From Flaveria trinervia (Eukaryota; Streptophyta; Magnoliopsida; Asterales; Asteraceae), in assembly GCA_025506515.1 (NCBI GenBank), contig CM046457.1, positions 35,970,231 through 36,034,230 of the forward strand: a DNA stretch of 64,000 nt, written 5' to 3'. A program made the position numbers and the translations under genes. The notes beneath the pieces are model-generated. The model had not been told where the DNA came from. It was given only the letters and a program-made list of their open reading frames with translations, and ran no database searches. This document shows positions 48,026 through 59,557 of the stretch, piece after piece (the first letter of the stretch is position 1; every line of letters starts with the position of its first letter).

Positions 48026-50742
48026 ATGGCTTCCATCTCAAAGACTGATATGGAGACTGGAACCATGAACAAATCCCCATTGATCACTCTTGATGACTTC
48101 GACACCTGGTGCATGAGGATGGAAGGCTTCATCAGGTCTCTTGACTCAAGAATGTGGGAATCTGTTGAATATGGACCTTTCATACCCAGCACCCCCTCTG
48201 CTACCGGTGCTGGTATGATCCTGATGTATGTGGCCAACTACTCAGATGAAGATAGGAAAAGAGTAGAGATTGACAGGAAGGCCATGACTGCTCTTCAGAC
48301 TGCTATCCAAACTCTGTGTACAGAGTTTTAAGAAGTGCAAAACAGCTAAACAGCTGTGGGATGCACTGAAGCTGATGTATGAAGGCTCCTCTGAAGCCAA
48401 GGAGAACAAGAAAGATCTTCTGAAGCAGCAGTTTGAAAATTTCACCTTTAAAACAGGTGAAACCATGACCCAACAATACTTCAGGTATGTTGAGATTGTG
48501 GATACCCTTGTGGATGGAGGAGTTCCTCTTGAGAACAGAGACATTGTAAGGAAGTTCATGTCCTCACTTCCTAGGCAATGGACACACTATTGTGTGGTAA
48601 TCAAGAGGACTGAGAACCTTAAAACTCTTACTCTGACAGAGTTATATGGGATTCTCAGTGGATACCAGATGGAGATGAACTTACAAGGTTCATCTGGCAA
48701 CTCTCAAATCAATGGGTGGGTTCAGCCCTTCATGTGGCTGAAAGGGACAGCATAGAACCCCAACATCATCTCCTATGCTACCCTGACAACTCACAAAAGG
48801 GTCCTTTCATCACCTTCCCGGAGACACCAAGGGAGAACTTTACTCAAGGAAGTCCATTCCAAGAGACAAGTTCTTCGCAAGCCTTTGTGTCTGCAGATGA
48901 AAGCTGTGGAAATTATCTCTTCACTCTTGAAGATCTAGACTGTATCCATCCAGATGACCTGGAATACATGGAGATAGTTCAGCAGATGGCTCTTCTCACT
49001 CACAGAGCCAAGAAGTTCTACAAGAGGACAGGAAGAAAATTTCCAAGCAATGCTACCAGTGGAAAGTTTGGCTGGATAAAAGCAAAGTTAAGTGTTACAA
49101 TTGTAACCTTATGGGTCACTTCGCCAGGGAGTGTAAGGCACCAGAGCAAATGGGGGTCAAACCAACTCAGACCAAACTTCACCAACAATACCCTCAGGCT
49201 GAGAAGACAAAGCAACATGCTGCGGTTGCTGTTGAAGAAGGAGGATTTGACTGGAGTTTTCAGGTGGAGGATGCTTCTCCAAACCAAGCATTGATGGCTG
49301 ATCATGATGAAGCCAAGGTATTAGAACATCTTTGCTCCCCTGAATGCATTGCTAAAGTAAATAGATACAGGTCCTACAACCTAGAGATGAGATCTGATCT
49401 TGAGTCATTAAACATATTGAAATCTGACTTTAGAAAATCTGAAAATGATTACAAGTTAAAGATAGAAGACTTGGAGAAAACTATTTCAGTACTAAAACAT
49501 GAACAACAGATTTTAGAACTCAGATCCAAGATCTCATCACTAAGTTGACTAAATGCCAGGCTGAGCTTGTGATCAGCAAAGCCCTGGCAGAGAAAAGTGT
49601 TCTTGAAGAAGAGACCTTCAAGAACATGATATCCTCATCCCTACACAATAAGGTTTGTTATCAAAATAGACAGGGACTGGGATCAAATGAGATAGCTCCT
49701 CCACACACAATCTTGTCTGTAAGATCTCCTAGGTGTGGAACTTGTGAAGATGAGCTTCCTCTCATAGATCCAGTAAGTGAGGATGATGAAGAAGTGATAG
49801 TGAGGAATCCCTCTGAGAAGAGTGAAGAAGAGGATTCTTCCAAGGGCCACTATCCTTCTGAGGAGAAGAAATTTACTGTGATGACCAAGTCCAAGAGAAA
49901 GAACTTGATCAGGAAGAGCAAAAGGAAAGCAAAGAAGGCTCAAGAAATCAAGGCTACCTTTGATGCTAAGCAGAAACAAGTGTTATCTCTGCAGGCTTCA
50001 AAGCAATAAGGACTGAAGACATCCACCAAAGCCTCTTATCTAAGAGTTCTGGTTCATGTTCAAATCATCTCAGTACAAAGAAGAAGACTGAGCTGCTGTG
50101 TACCACTGCTGCACAGCCTGGACCATCATATTCCAAAAACAGTTCACAGCCCAAGGAAATGTATCTGAATCTACCAAGATGAAGGTGAAAAAGGGATGTG
50201 ACCAAGGCAGTCTTGCTCTCAAAAGGAGATTTCTTTGAAGAAGAAAATGCTGTGTGTTATGTGTGAAAGTACTTCTCATATTGCCAAGGATTGTCCATAC
50301 AATCCTAAAAGTACTATCCACATGACCAATACAAAGACTTCAAAGAATCTCAAGAAGTCTCAAGCTTCGGAAGGAAAGTCTGTTTCCCTCGGAAGCTCCA
50401 AACCAAAGAAGAAGGTAAATGGAAAATCACCTTCGGAAGCAAAATGGTCTCGGAAGAAAGGAGTTCTTCCGAAGTACTAAAGTCTACTGCAGTGACTGTA
50501 GATTCTTCCGAAGTATCAGTCATTAAAACTTGTGAAGCTCCAAAAGCTTCTAAGGTTTTGAAGGTCAAGTCCAAGACTCCAAGTGGTGTGGAAGTCTAAG
50601 AAAGACCAAATGACTGAGGTTTCTCCATCAAAACAGCCGAAGATCCCCTCTGCACAACCATAGGATCTATACTGTTGCATTACCTTCTATTACACTTACT
50701 GAACCCAAGACAAGTAAGGCTTGGGTTTCCAAATGTAACTAA
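48026..50742 (+). pseudogene. gag: Element D gag, broken
   Basis: Start ATG at 48026 (MASISKTDME), 70 bp after the primer site. The capsid region of UBN2 type spans 48090-48700 (LPRQWTHY near 48570), with a frameshift near 48328. Knuckle 1 is CYNCNLMGHFAREC near 49089-49133. A coiled coil follows at 49330-49620 and an acidic/basic stretch to 50009. Knuckle 2 is CVMCESTSHIAKDC near 50255-50298. Between it and the protease are six TTCCGAAG/CGGAAG motifs (50366-50515) inside the coding region. Gag ends KAWVSKCN plus TAA near 50740. Frame changes near 48328, 48755, 49290, 49548 and 50010-50235 leave it broken in at least five places. Confidence 0.9.
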
Positions 50743-50753
50743 TCATTTTCTTT

Positions 50754-53700
50754 GTGCAGGAACAGCTCAAGACAAACAAGAATGTCTGGATAATTGACAG
50801 TGGCTGTTCCAGGCACATGACAGGCGATAGGTCTTTACTTCATAATTTTGAGAAAATTGATGGAGGACCAGTTGCTTTTGGAGGAAATGAAGGTGGTTAC
50901 ATTTATGGAAGGGGCAAGGTCACAAATGGTAAGCTCAACATTGAGAAGGTAATTTTGTTAAGGGCTTGGTACAATCTTCTGAGTGTATCTCAATTTGTGA
51001 TCAGAGTCATAACATGCTCTTCACTGAGCATGAGTGCATTGTTCTCAAACCTGGAGTGGTCATTCCTCATGAGCATATTCTGCTCAGAGCCCCCAGGAAA
51101 GGGAACATGTACAAGATGGATTTGCAAGAAACATCTCCCTCTGGAGAGTTTCATGCTTTCTATCTAAAGCAAATAGTGATGAGTCTTTCCTATGGCATAA
51201 AAGAATGTGCCATGTAAACTTAAGAATATGAATAAATTAATTAAACATGATCTGGTAACTGGAATGCCAAAGAAAGAGTTTACAAGTGATGATCATTGTG
51301 TTGCATGCCTGAAAGGGAAGCAACACAAGGTATCTCACAAGCCTAAGGAAAAGAACTCCATCACTACTCCCCTACACTTATTACATATGGATCTCTTTGG
51401 CCCCACCAGTGTAATGAGTTTAGGAAGGACCTTATACTGTCTAGTGATCACAGATGATTTTACAAGATTCACTTGGGTTTTCTTTCTTAGAACTAAAGAT
51501 GAGACTCCTGAGATTCTAAAGAATTTCATCTTAAAGATTGAGAATCAATGTGATCACAAGGTCAAAACCATAAGATGTGATCAAGGAACTGAATTCAAAA
51601 CCAAATCCTTGATACATTTTGTGATGACAAGGGTATTACAAGACAATACAGTGCTCCCAGGACTCCTCAGCAAAACGGAGTTGCTGAGAGGAGAAACAGG
51701 ACACTTATTGAAGCTGCAAGAACTATGTTGTCTGACTCTAAACTGCCTATCACCTTCTGGGCAGAGGCAGTTAATACTGCCTGCTATGTGCAAAACAGAG
51801 TCTTAGTAGTTAAGACACATGGTAAGACTCCTTATGAACTTTGGCACAAGAGGAAACCTTTCATTGGTTTTCTCAGGTCATTTGGATGTCCCTGCACCAT
51901 CTTGAATACCAAAGATCAAGTTGCCAAGTTTGCTGAGAAATCAGACGATGGACACTTCATTGGATACTCTTCTCAAGCTAAAGCTTATAGAGTATACAAT
52001 CTCAGAACTAGAATCATTGAGGAGTCAGCCAATGTGACTTTCAATGAGCACACTCCCAGTGTGGCTGGTTCTGGTCCGGATTGGCTATTTGATCTTGATT
52101 TAGTTACCAACTGTTTTAATAAATCTTGTGAGCATGTTTCAGGATCTGCAGAAAATTTAAATACAGGTGATCCTGATCCAAGATTTGAGCTTGGAAGACC
52201 TTCAGCTCCAGTTGGAACTACTTCGGCAAATGAGGTTTCTATCAGCACAACAATGATAAATCCAGCTGATACATCTGGCATGCCTTCAAATTCCAGTTCA
52301 GAGGCCTCTCAACCAGATAAAGACATCTCAATTGCAGAAGATAACAATGGTGATGGTGAAAGTGATCAAGAATCTCTTGATGCTAATAACAATACCATAG
52401 ATGATAACATCAATGATGTCACACACTCATTGGATCAAGTTAATCTTGATAAGTGTGATAATGTGGAGGATCAATCTTCAAGACCAGATCTAAATTTCTC
52501 AAATTTGGATCTATCTCAGCAACTTGCTGTGATCCCTCAGCTAAGGATCCACAAGTCTCATCCTACTACAAACATCATTGGAGATGTTATCTCCGGGGTA
52601 AAGACAAGAGGGCAAACCCATGAAGCAAATGTTTGTCTTCACTCTTGTTTTCTATCCCAGTTAGAGCCAAAGAAAGTTGAGGAGGCTCTAAAGGATGGAA
52701 GTTGGGTTGAAGCTATGCAACAAGAGTTGCTTCAATTCAAAAGACAGAAAGTTTGGAACCTTTGTCCTCTTCCTCATGGGAAGACTACCATTGGAACCAA
52801 ATGGGTTTTTAGGAATAAAAAGGATGATAGAGGAATCATCATCAAGAACAAGGCTAGACTAGTTGTTCAAGGATACACACAAGAAGAAGGGATTGACTAC
52901 ACTGATGTCTTTGCTCCTGTAGCTAGACTAGAAGCTGTTAGGATATTCCTGGCATTTGCTGCATCCAAGAACTTCAAGGTCTACCAACTTGATGTAAAGT
53001 GTGCCTTCTTATATGGAGTGATTGATGAGGAGGTTTATGTCAAACACCACCTGGTTTTGTAGATCCTGATCATCCTGATTATGTCTGCAAGCTTGACAAA
53101 GCTCTCTATGGGCTGCATCAGGCACCCAGGAAGTGGTATGAGACACTGTCTGAGTATCTCTGTAAACATGGTTACAGGAGAGGTACTATAGATGGAACTC
53201 TCTTCATCAAAGGACAAGGAAACGACATTCTGCTAGTTCAAGTATATGTGGATGACATCATCTTTGGCTCAACCAATTCAAGGCTCTGCAAAGACTTTGA
53301 AAAGCTGATGAAAGATAGATTTGAAATGAGTTCAATGGGAGAACTTAATTTCTTTCTAGAATTCAAGTGAAGCAGGTTGAAGATGGCATTTTCATAAGTC
53401 AGTCAAAGTATATTCAAGATATACTCAAGAGGTTCAACATGACTGATTGTAAACTGCTAAGACACCCATAGCCAGAAACCACTCTCTTGGTCCAGATCTT
53501 GAGGGGGAGTGTGTAGATGAGCACTTATACAGGGCTATGATTGGGTCTCTTATGTATCTTACAGCTAGCAGGCCTGATATCATGTTTGCTACATGTATTT
53601 GTGCAAGATATCAAGCTAATCCTAAGATGTCTCACTTAATCACTGTGAAAAGGATTTTAAGATACCTCAAAGGTGCCTCAACACTTGGTTTATGGTATCC

Positions 53701-54167
53701 AAAGAATTCTAATTTCAATCTGTATGCCTATACAGACAGTGATTATGGTGGTTGCAACATGACTGCAAAGTCTACATCTGGGGGATGTCAATTTCTTGGT
53801 GGAAGGGTTGTCTCATGGCAATGCAAGAAACAAACCTGTGTGTCTGCATCAACTGCTGAGGCTGAATACATTGCTGCTGCAAGCTGCTGTGCTCAAGTGC
53901 TTTGGATTCAAAATCAGATGCTAGACTACGGATTTAACTTCAAAGAGACTCCTATCCATAGACAACAACAGTGCTATCTCTATCACTGAGAATCCTGTGC
54001 AGCACTCAAGGACCAAACACATCAACATCAGTATCATTTAATAAGAGATAACTATGAAAAGGGTTAATTAAACTAGTCAAAGTTCACACAGATGAACAAT
54101 ATGCTGATCTGTTCACAAAAGCTTTTGATGAACAGAGATTTAAGTATCTGATATCAGCTATTGGATG
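50754..54167 (+). pseudogene. pol: Element D pol, broken (PR-IN-RT-RNase H)
   Basis: Protease: WIIDSGCSRHMTG near 50788. Integrase: CVACLKGKQHKV near 51300, HMDLFGPT near 51385, CDQGTEF near 51580, NGVAERRNR near 51680; all three acidic residues are present. A 445-codon open frame (51725-53062) covers the integrase tail and the start of reverse transcriptase (WVEAMQQELLQFKR, QLDVKCAFLYG). After a frameshift near 53035 the YVDDIIFGS box follows near 53250. RNase H: MIGSLMYLTASRPD near 53540, DSDYGGC near 53735, AEYIAAASC near 53870, ending TGA 54165-54167. Frameshifts also near 51000, 51200, 51640, 53370, 53460 and 53980. Catalytic residues are intact, so decay is recent. Confidence 0.94.
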
Positions 54168-54906
54168 ATCAACTTTGAGTAGATTTTTTCTTAAAACTAA
54201 TTCTAATTATTTCTTCTTAAAAAATATGTGTGTCCTAAGTTGTCTAGTTCATCACTTTCATAAGCTCATGTTTTCTTTGAATGAAAAACTCTTTTCGAAG
54301 ACTTTCCTTAGATTCTTGAATTTTTCTGATACTTCGGAAGATAACATTTTACCTTCGGAAGAAAAATATGTCTTCAAAATAAATGACTGTCTAAGAAATT
54401 TTACCTTCGGAAGAAGTCAAAATTTATCTTCCGAAGCTTAAAATTCTCAACTTAGACACTTATTCATTTTTAAGGACTTTTTCCTTCCGAAGCAAAAATT
54501 ACTTTCGGAAGCTTTGTTCATTCTTATACAAAGCTTTCAAAAGTTTATTTCTCTTCCGAAGCATAAATCTTTAAGACTCTCAGGAAAATTCTTCCGAAGT
54601 CACTTTAGCTTCGGAAGCTTTTTCAATCAAACTTCCGAAGACAAATTACTTTCGGAAGCTTTTCGAACTCCAAGAAAACTACTTTTGAGCAAAAAGGTAA
54701 ACTACTTTTTCAGAGGTGGGACCGACATACGGATTTCAAAGTTTATCCTCTTTCATTAAACTTTATCTGAAATCCTTCTCTCTCATATAAACCCAACGGT
54801 TTCCCCCCTCTTCTATCATCTGCTTTTCTTCCATACCTAAAACCCAAAGCTTTCTCTCTGAAATTTACTTCCCATTCTTTTCTCTTCATCTCTGAGCTAC
54901 CTCACA
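54168..54906 (+). promoter_or_regulatory. Element D pol-aORF spacer: TTCCGAAG array and TATA box
   Basis: About eleven TTCCGAAG/CTTCGGAA words occur in 54290-54665, in both orientations. After them TATAAA at 54786-54791 is followed by a C/T-rich leader of 115 bp ending in ACAATGGC, a good plant start context, at the aORF ATG (54907). The layout copies that of the D LTR (array, then TATA). I infer a promoter for the aORF; no transcript evidence is available here. Confidence 0.65.
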
Positions 54907-57900
54907 ATGGCTGACCTTCCACACAGAAATGATCCTCACTTTGCCATGCAGCTACACAGACAACACAATCAGGTTGCTCTGTTATGCTCTGACAAAGATC
55001 CTCATTTCTCAGAGGTTTGCCGTTTCTTGTCTTTGTCTCACTACTTCACCTCCCTAACCATTGATCCTCCTCTATATGAGGATCATCTGCTTGAATTCTG
55101 GAAGACCTGCCAAGAGGTCATTATGGATGGGGAGAAGGCACTGTCTGCCACAGTGCAGGGGAGAACAATTTTCATCACTCCGGCCATCATCAACCGACAT
55201 CTTCAGCTGGATGATGAAGCAGGTGAAGTGTTCTTTCCAAAAGAAGCAGTTAATCATTCCTTCGAGCAGATGGGCTATGAAGGAGATTTCTCTGTAAAGA
55301 CCTTCAGGAAAGGGAAGGTCTCATCCCAGTGGAAATACCTGCTCCATGTGGTTATCCACAGCTTATCAAACAAGCATGGTGGATGGGACCAGATTCCTGA
55401 GGATCTCTCCTTTATAGTTCATGGATGGTTCAGGGGGTCAAGTTCAGGTATTCACAATTTGTTTATACTAATTTACTTGCAAACTTAGACTCCTTAGAAT
55501 ATTACATGTTTCCTAGATATGTTCAACACATTCTTAACTGTGAACTGGGCTCACAGTTGAGGGAAACAGGCAATATTCTTAAACTGGGACAGATGAAGCC
55601 CGGCATCTTTAAAATTATGAAGAAGCCAACTGTAGGCTTCTCAGGGGTAGAAACAGCCTTAGTCCCAAAAATGTTAGAGCTCATTGCTCAAGGTGACAAC
55701 ATAGCAGTCCAAGCTAGTGTTGAACCCACACCTACTGCTCTCCTACCCTCTTCACAACCTCAAATATTCATCACCTACAAAAGAAAATCCCAACGAACCC
55801 CTGCTCAGGCTATTGAGTCTGTGCAGGCCCCCAAATACTCAACCTTACAGGAAGAAGTGGACTCCAGAGCTCCCACTTCTCCTGAGGAGCAAACCACTCC
55901 CATTACTTTACCTATCAGGGCTGAGGTTCCTCAAGCTCAACCTGATGAGCTCATTAGCCCAACAACTGTAAGCCTTCACTCTGAGTCTCAACACTCAAGT
56001 GAACAACCTTCAGGGGATAGCTACCATCCCCAGCCTTTGGATCTAAACCAACCAATTCCCAACCTATCCTTTTACACTGATGAAGACTTAGGATTCAGTG
56101 AGTACCATGAGTCTCTCTTCTCTCCCCTACTCAAAGAGAGATGAGTACCTCTGACTCTCCTCAGTCTATCCCTCATCAGTCACCTATTACTGAGGTGGAC
56201 ACATCTGAACCTGTTCAGGATGTCCATATGGAAGAGGCTCTCACTTTTGAAAGTGATTACATCATTAAGACCTCAACCATGGCAACTCAGCCCATTGGCA
56301 TCTTAACTGAGGTTGCCAGTGAGCAGAGGAAAACCAGCAGCCAAGAAACTCAAGCTGGTGGTGAGAGAAGGGACTTTGGTCCAATCCTCTCATCCCCAGT
56401 GATTCTTCTGATGAAGATGAGGGGAATTTGAGACTAAAGGTACAACAATTGTCACAAACATGCACCTATCTAGTCTCTAAGGTTAGTCACTTGGAATCTC
56501 AGGTGACTACCCTGCAAAACAGGGTCAATGATCAGCAACTCCAGATTTCATATCTGCAGGAAAAACTAGCTGAGAGACCTTTAAGGAGAGCTCAACCAGG
56601 AACACAAGAACCTGTGGAAGTGATTGATTTATCCTCCAGCTCACCTATGCAAGTGGGTGATGCTACCAAAAAGGGGGAGAATGTTATCACAACCACAGAA
56701 CCTGGGAGTTCTTCAAAGAGAATGGACATAGAGGACTCACCATCCTCACTTGCTGTTGTGCATTCTCAGCAACTTCCTCAAGTTCACATTAATGTGGACT
56801 CTATAGACTCTCTCATCAGGAGTCTCTTTGAGGAAGGTATACCAAGGGCTGTCTCATCTCCACCACATGGAACTGGCAACTACATCATCAGATGGAGGTA
56901 TGATGATGACAGAAGAGCCCTCATACTTCACAGAGTTCAAGGTCAACAAGAAGTCTTTCAGTTCCAAAGCCTGAGCTTCTATGAAGGACTGGATTAGTCA
57001 ACATGCCACTTGTCAATCCAAGCAAATCTAGACAAGCTGACAGGCTGGCTCAAAGAATCCAAGACAGGATCCTTGCAGAGTTCTCTCTAAGAAGGAGACT
57101 TAGGCAATCAGGCAATGTCATCGGTCAACTGGATGTTGAGGTGGACCCTAAGATTAGTTTCATAGGGGAAACCTTGGCTGAAGGCCCAGTGGCAGAACCT
57201 GAGACCCTTGTCTCACCATCAACAACTGCTGCAGAGGTCCAAACTCCATCTGAGACACCTGCTGGTGAAGGTGTTTCTCAGCCTCTCTCTGGCCAGAGCA
57301 TGGAAGCTACACCAAGCAATGAAGGCCAAGCCTCAATCCACCCTGAGTCACAAAGGTCTGTTGGTGACAAAGGGAAAGGATAATGACTCCTGAGGAAATT
57401 GAGGAGGAAGAGAGAGAGAGGAAAAGGAGGCTAAGGGGAGAAAGTTCTTCTGGGTCATCAAAATTCATGCAAGCTGCAATCAGGGCTGCCCCCAGACCAA
57501 ATACTCAAAATGATGAACAAAGGGCAGTCAGGATTAATTACTTACAGACCAGGAACTATGATGTTGATGAAATCATCTCCCTCCCCTTAGAAGAGTTGAA
57601 TGAACTGGCTGACATGGAAGTGTCAAGAGAGATAAAGGAGAAAGAGGATGCAAGGTTACTTCTCCAATTCAAAGAGGAGAGGAGACAGAAAAGACTTCAC
57701 AAGCATACTCCCACTCTCTCTCCAGTTCAAGAAAGTCCTGCACAGGAAGATGTGGCTCCACAAGAACCTCAGGTAGATAAAGAAGAGGATAGAATCAAAA
57801 TGATAAACTACCTGAGTGCCACAGGCTTCTATCAGGCAAATACACTTCTTCCCTTGTCCTATGACTTCATTGAGTTCGAGTACTTAAAGCAACTTGAGCT

Positions 57901-58702
57901 TGAGTTAGTCAAAGAAAGAAAAACAACCAAAAGGAAGCTAAGGGAAGAAGCTGCAAAGTCAAGAACCATCATTCAAAAGAATGCAAAGAAGTCTGCTGAC
58001 AGACAAAGAATGATGAGCTTCTTGAAGTCATATGGATTCTCCGGAAGGAGACTTGGTCCCATGTCTCTATCTACAATGGATGAGCATATAAGGGTAATCA
58101 AGCAGAAGATTAAAAGTGGTGAACTCATTGACTTGCACTCTCTTCCAAGTCAAGTCCCACCTGAAGTGGAGGTCAAGTTTGAACAACCAGAGACACCTGA
58201 ACCAGAACCTCCAGCTGAGCCTCAGCAAACTTCATCTTCTGATCCAAGACAGGGTCAAACTCCCTCTCCTTCTGAACCTGTGAGGGAGGAACACCCAACT
58301 GAGAAAGACACTGATGATCAACATGGTGCTGCAGACCAGTCTTCTCAGTTAAAGACATTAAAGAGGAAGAAGAAAATGGCCTCCAAACCAAAGACTAAAA
58401 AGAAGAAGCCAAAGTCATCTACCTCTACTCCCCAGGTGAATCAGATCAACCTGAGGAAGTGCATGATGAGGCAGCCCAATCAACTCCTATGCAAGTGGCT
58501 CCTCTAGCAACCGAGACACCCCTTATCCTGGACTTACTCTACCAATCCAGAAAGATGGAATGTTATCAGAGATCAAGGTGTTGAAAATGTCTACTCATGG
58601 CAAGACATAATCAACTTACCTCTGCATGATCTCTTTGAAATGAGAAGATACTATGAGAGTCTTGATGATCCTGACCATCAAATGAAGAAAGGGATGGTTT
58701 GA
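54907..58702 (+). pseudogene. Element D aORF, lightly broken
   Basis: The best-preserved aORF in the window. Start MADLPHRND at 54907. The N-terminal domain (to about 55430) holds FITPAIINRHLQLDDE and resembles proteins annotated as putative plant transposon protein. Next is a Pro/Ser/Thr/Gln-rich middle (55700-56400), a coiled coil (56430-56580, heptad L/V pattern), more low-complexity sequence (56600-57380), a charged helical region (57400-58060) and a lysine-rich stretch near 58350-58420 (KPKTKKKKPK) that looks like a nuclear-localisation signal. A C-terminal motif (INLPLHDLFEMRRYYE near 58610) is shared with A. Segments: 54907-55488, 55425-56144, 56141-56431, 56428-56997, 57003-57383, 57383-58507. 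No membrane segment or signal peptide. Confidence 0.82.
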
Positions 58703-58758
58703 TTATTCTGAAGACTACAAACTTTAAAGATCTTCTAGGTGTTTTGGTAGCATCAGCC

Positions 58759-58766
58759 TAGGGGAG
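58759..58766 (+). other. Element D polypurine tract
   Basis: TAGGGGAG directly upstream of the 3' LTR; the matching sequence in element A is AGGGGCAG. Confidence 0.8.
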
Positions 58767-58768
58767 TT

Positions 58769-59557
58769 TGTAAGGATTCCTGAAGTCTGATGCAACCCAA
58801 ACTGCCTAAGTGTTTCAGCAACATGCACTAAGTACTGAAGTGAAGAATGCTTCGGAAGAATTACACAAAGCATTAGAAAATACTCTAAGTGTAATTTCTT
58901 CCGAAGCCAAGACCAATATCTTCCGAAGCCTAACATGAAGTCTTCCGAAGCTTGAAGAGACAAAGTCTTCCGAAGCTTCAACCTATGAAGACAGATTTCT
59001 TCCGAAGACTTTTAGTACACATGCTTTATCTGATGTACTGTTCCATAAAGCACCTTTTCCGCTGCGTCTCTGATAAGTCACCAACTTACAAGAGTTGGTG
59101 AAAAGGTCCATGCTTTTGGTAACTGTACATTGAGGTCTTGTGTCTGAGACTTTCTACTTTATGTACTTTATCCTTTTTGTAATGTATAAGGATGTGAGCT
59201 ATGGCATGTCATAGTCACAAGGTCAAAAGGCAGATATGCCTTTTGATCCTACAATTGATTTTGTTAGTGTCTAGTCAATTGTATCCAGCTGGCTTTCATA
59301 GTATAGCCGGCTGTAGGTTGTAGTATAAGTATTCCAAGTTCTTGTATCTTTCTATATGCTTTGTAACACTTGTAAAAGAACTTGAGAAAGCAATATACTG
59401 CTCCCTTGAAAACTATACTTCTTGTTCTGTCTTTTGCTTTACTTGTGTTCTCTGCATCACCTTTGGTTACCTAGTTCACTGTTTGATTAAGATTTAGTTA
59501 ATCTCCTCATTGTGTTGTTGTGTTGTAATTGTGTTCAAGCCCTTGAACGATCCTGCA
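58769..59557 (+). repeat. Element D 3' LTR
   Basis: 789 bp, TGTAAGGATTCC to GATCCTGCA. It carries the same six TTCCGAAG-type motifs (58850-59010) and TATAAGTA at 59324-59331 as the 5' LTR. CACTG follows directly. Confidence 0.95.

Larger units (their letters stand above)
47153..59557 (+). mobile_element. Element D: full-length Sirevirus-like Ty1/copia nested in element E
   Basis: 12.4 kb with two near-identical 789 bp LTRs, primer site, gag, pol, spacer, 3.8 kb aORF and polypurine tract. CACTG occurs at the left boundary (47150-47154, overlapping the first two LTR bases) and directly after the right LTR (59558-59562). This fits a 5 bp target duplication with loss of one TG from CACTG-TGTAAGG. 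The interrupted aORF of E joins correctly across it. It is the youngest insertion in the window judging by LTR similarity, yet its genes already carry frameshifts. Confidence 0.95.

Noticed and set aside
54290..54665. TTCCGAAG words as heat-shock elements
   Set aside because: Heat-shock elements need TTC and GAA separated by two bases (TTCNNGAA); here the spacing is one base, so the match fails.
54907..58702. aORF as a viral-type envelope gene
   Set aside because: No signal peptide, membrane segment or cysteine pattern was seen in any aORF here; the lysine-rich stretches and coiled coil suggest another role.
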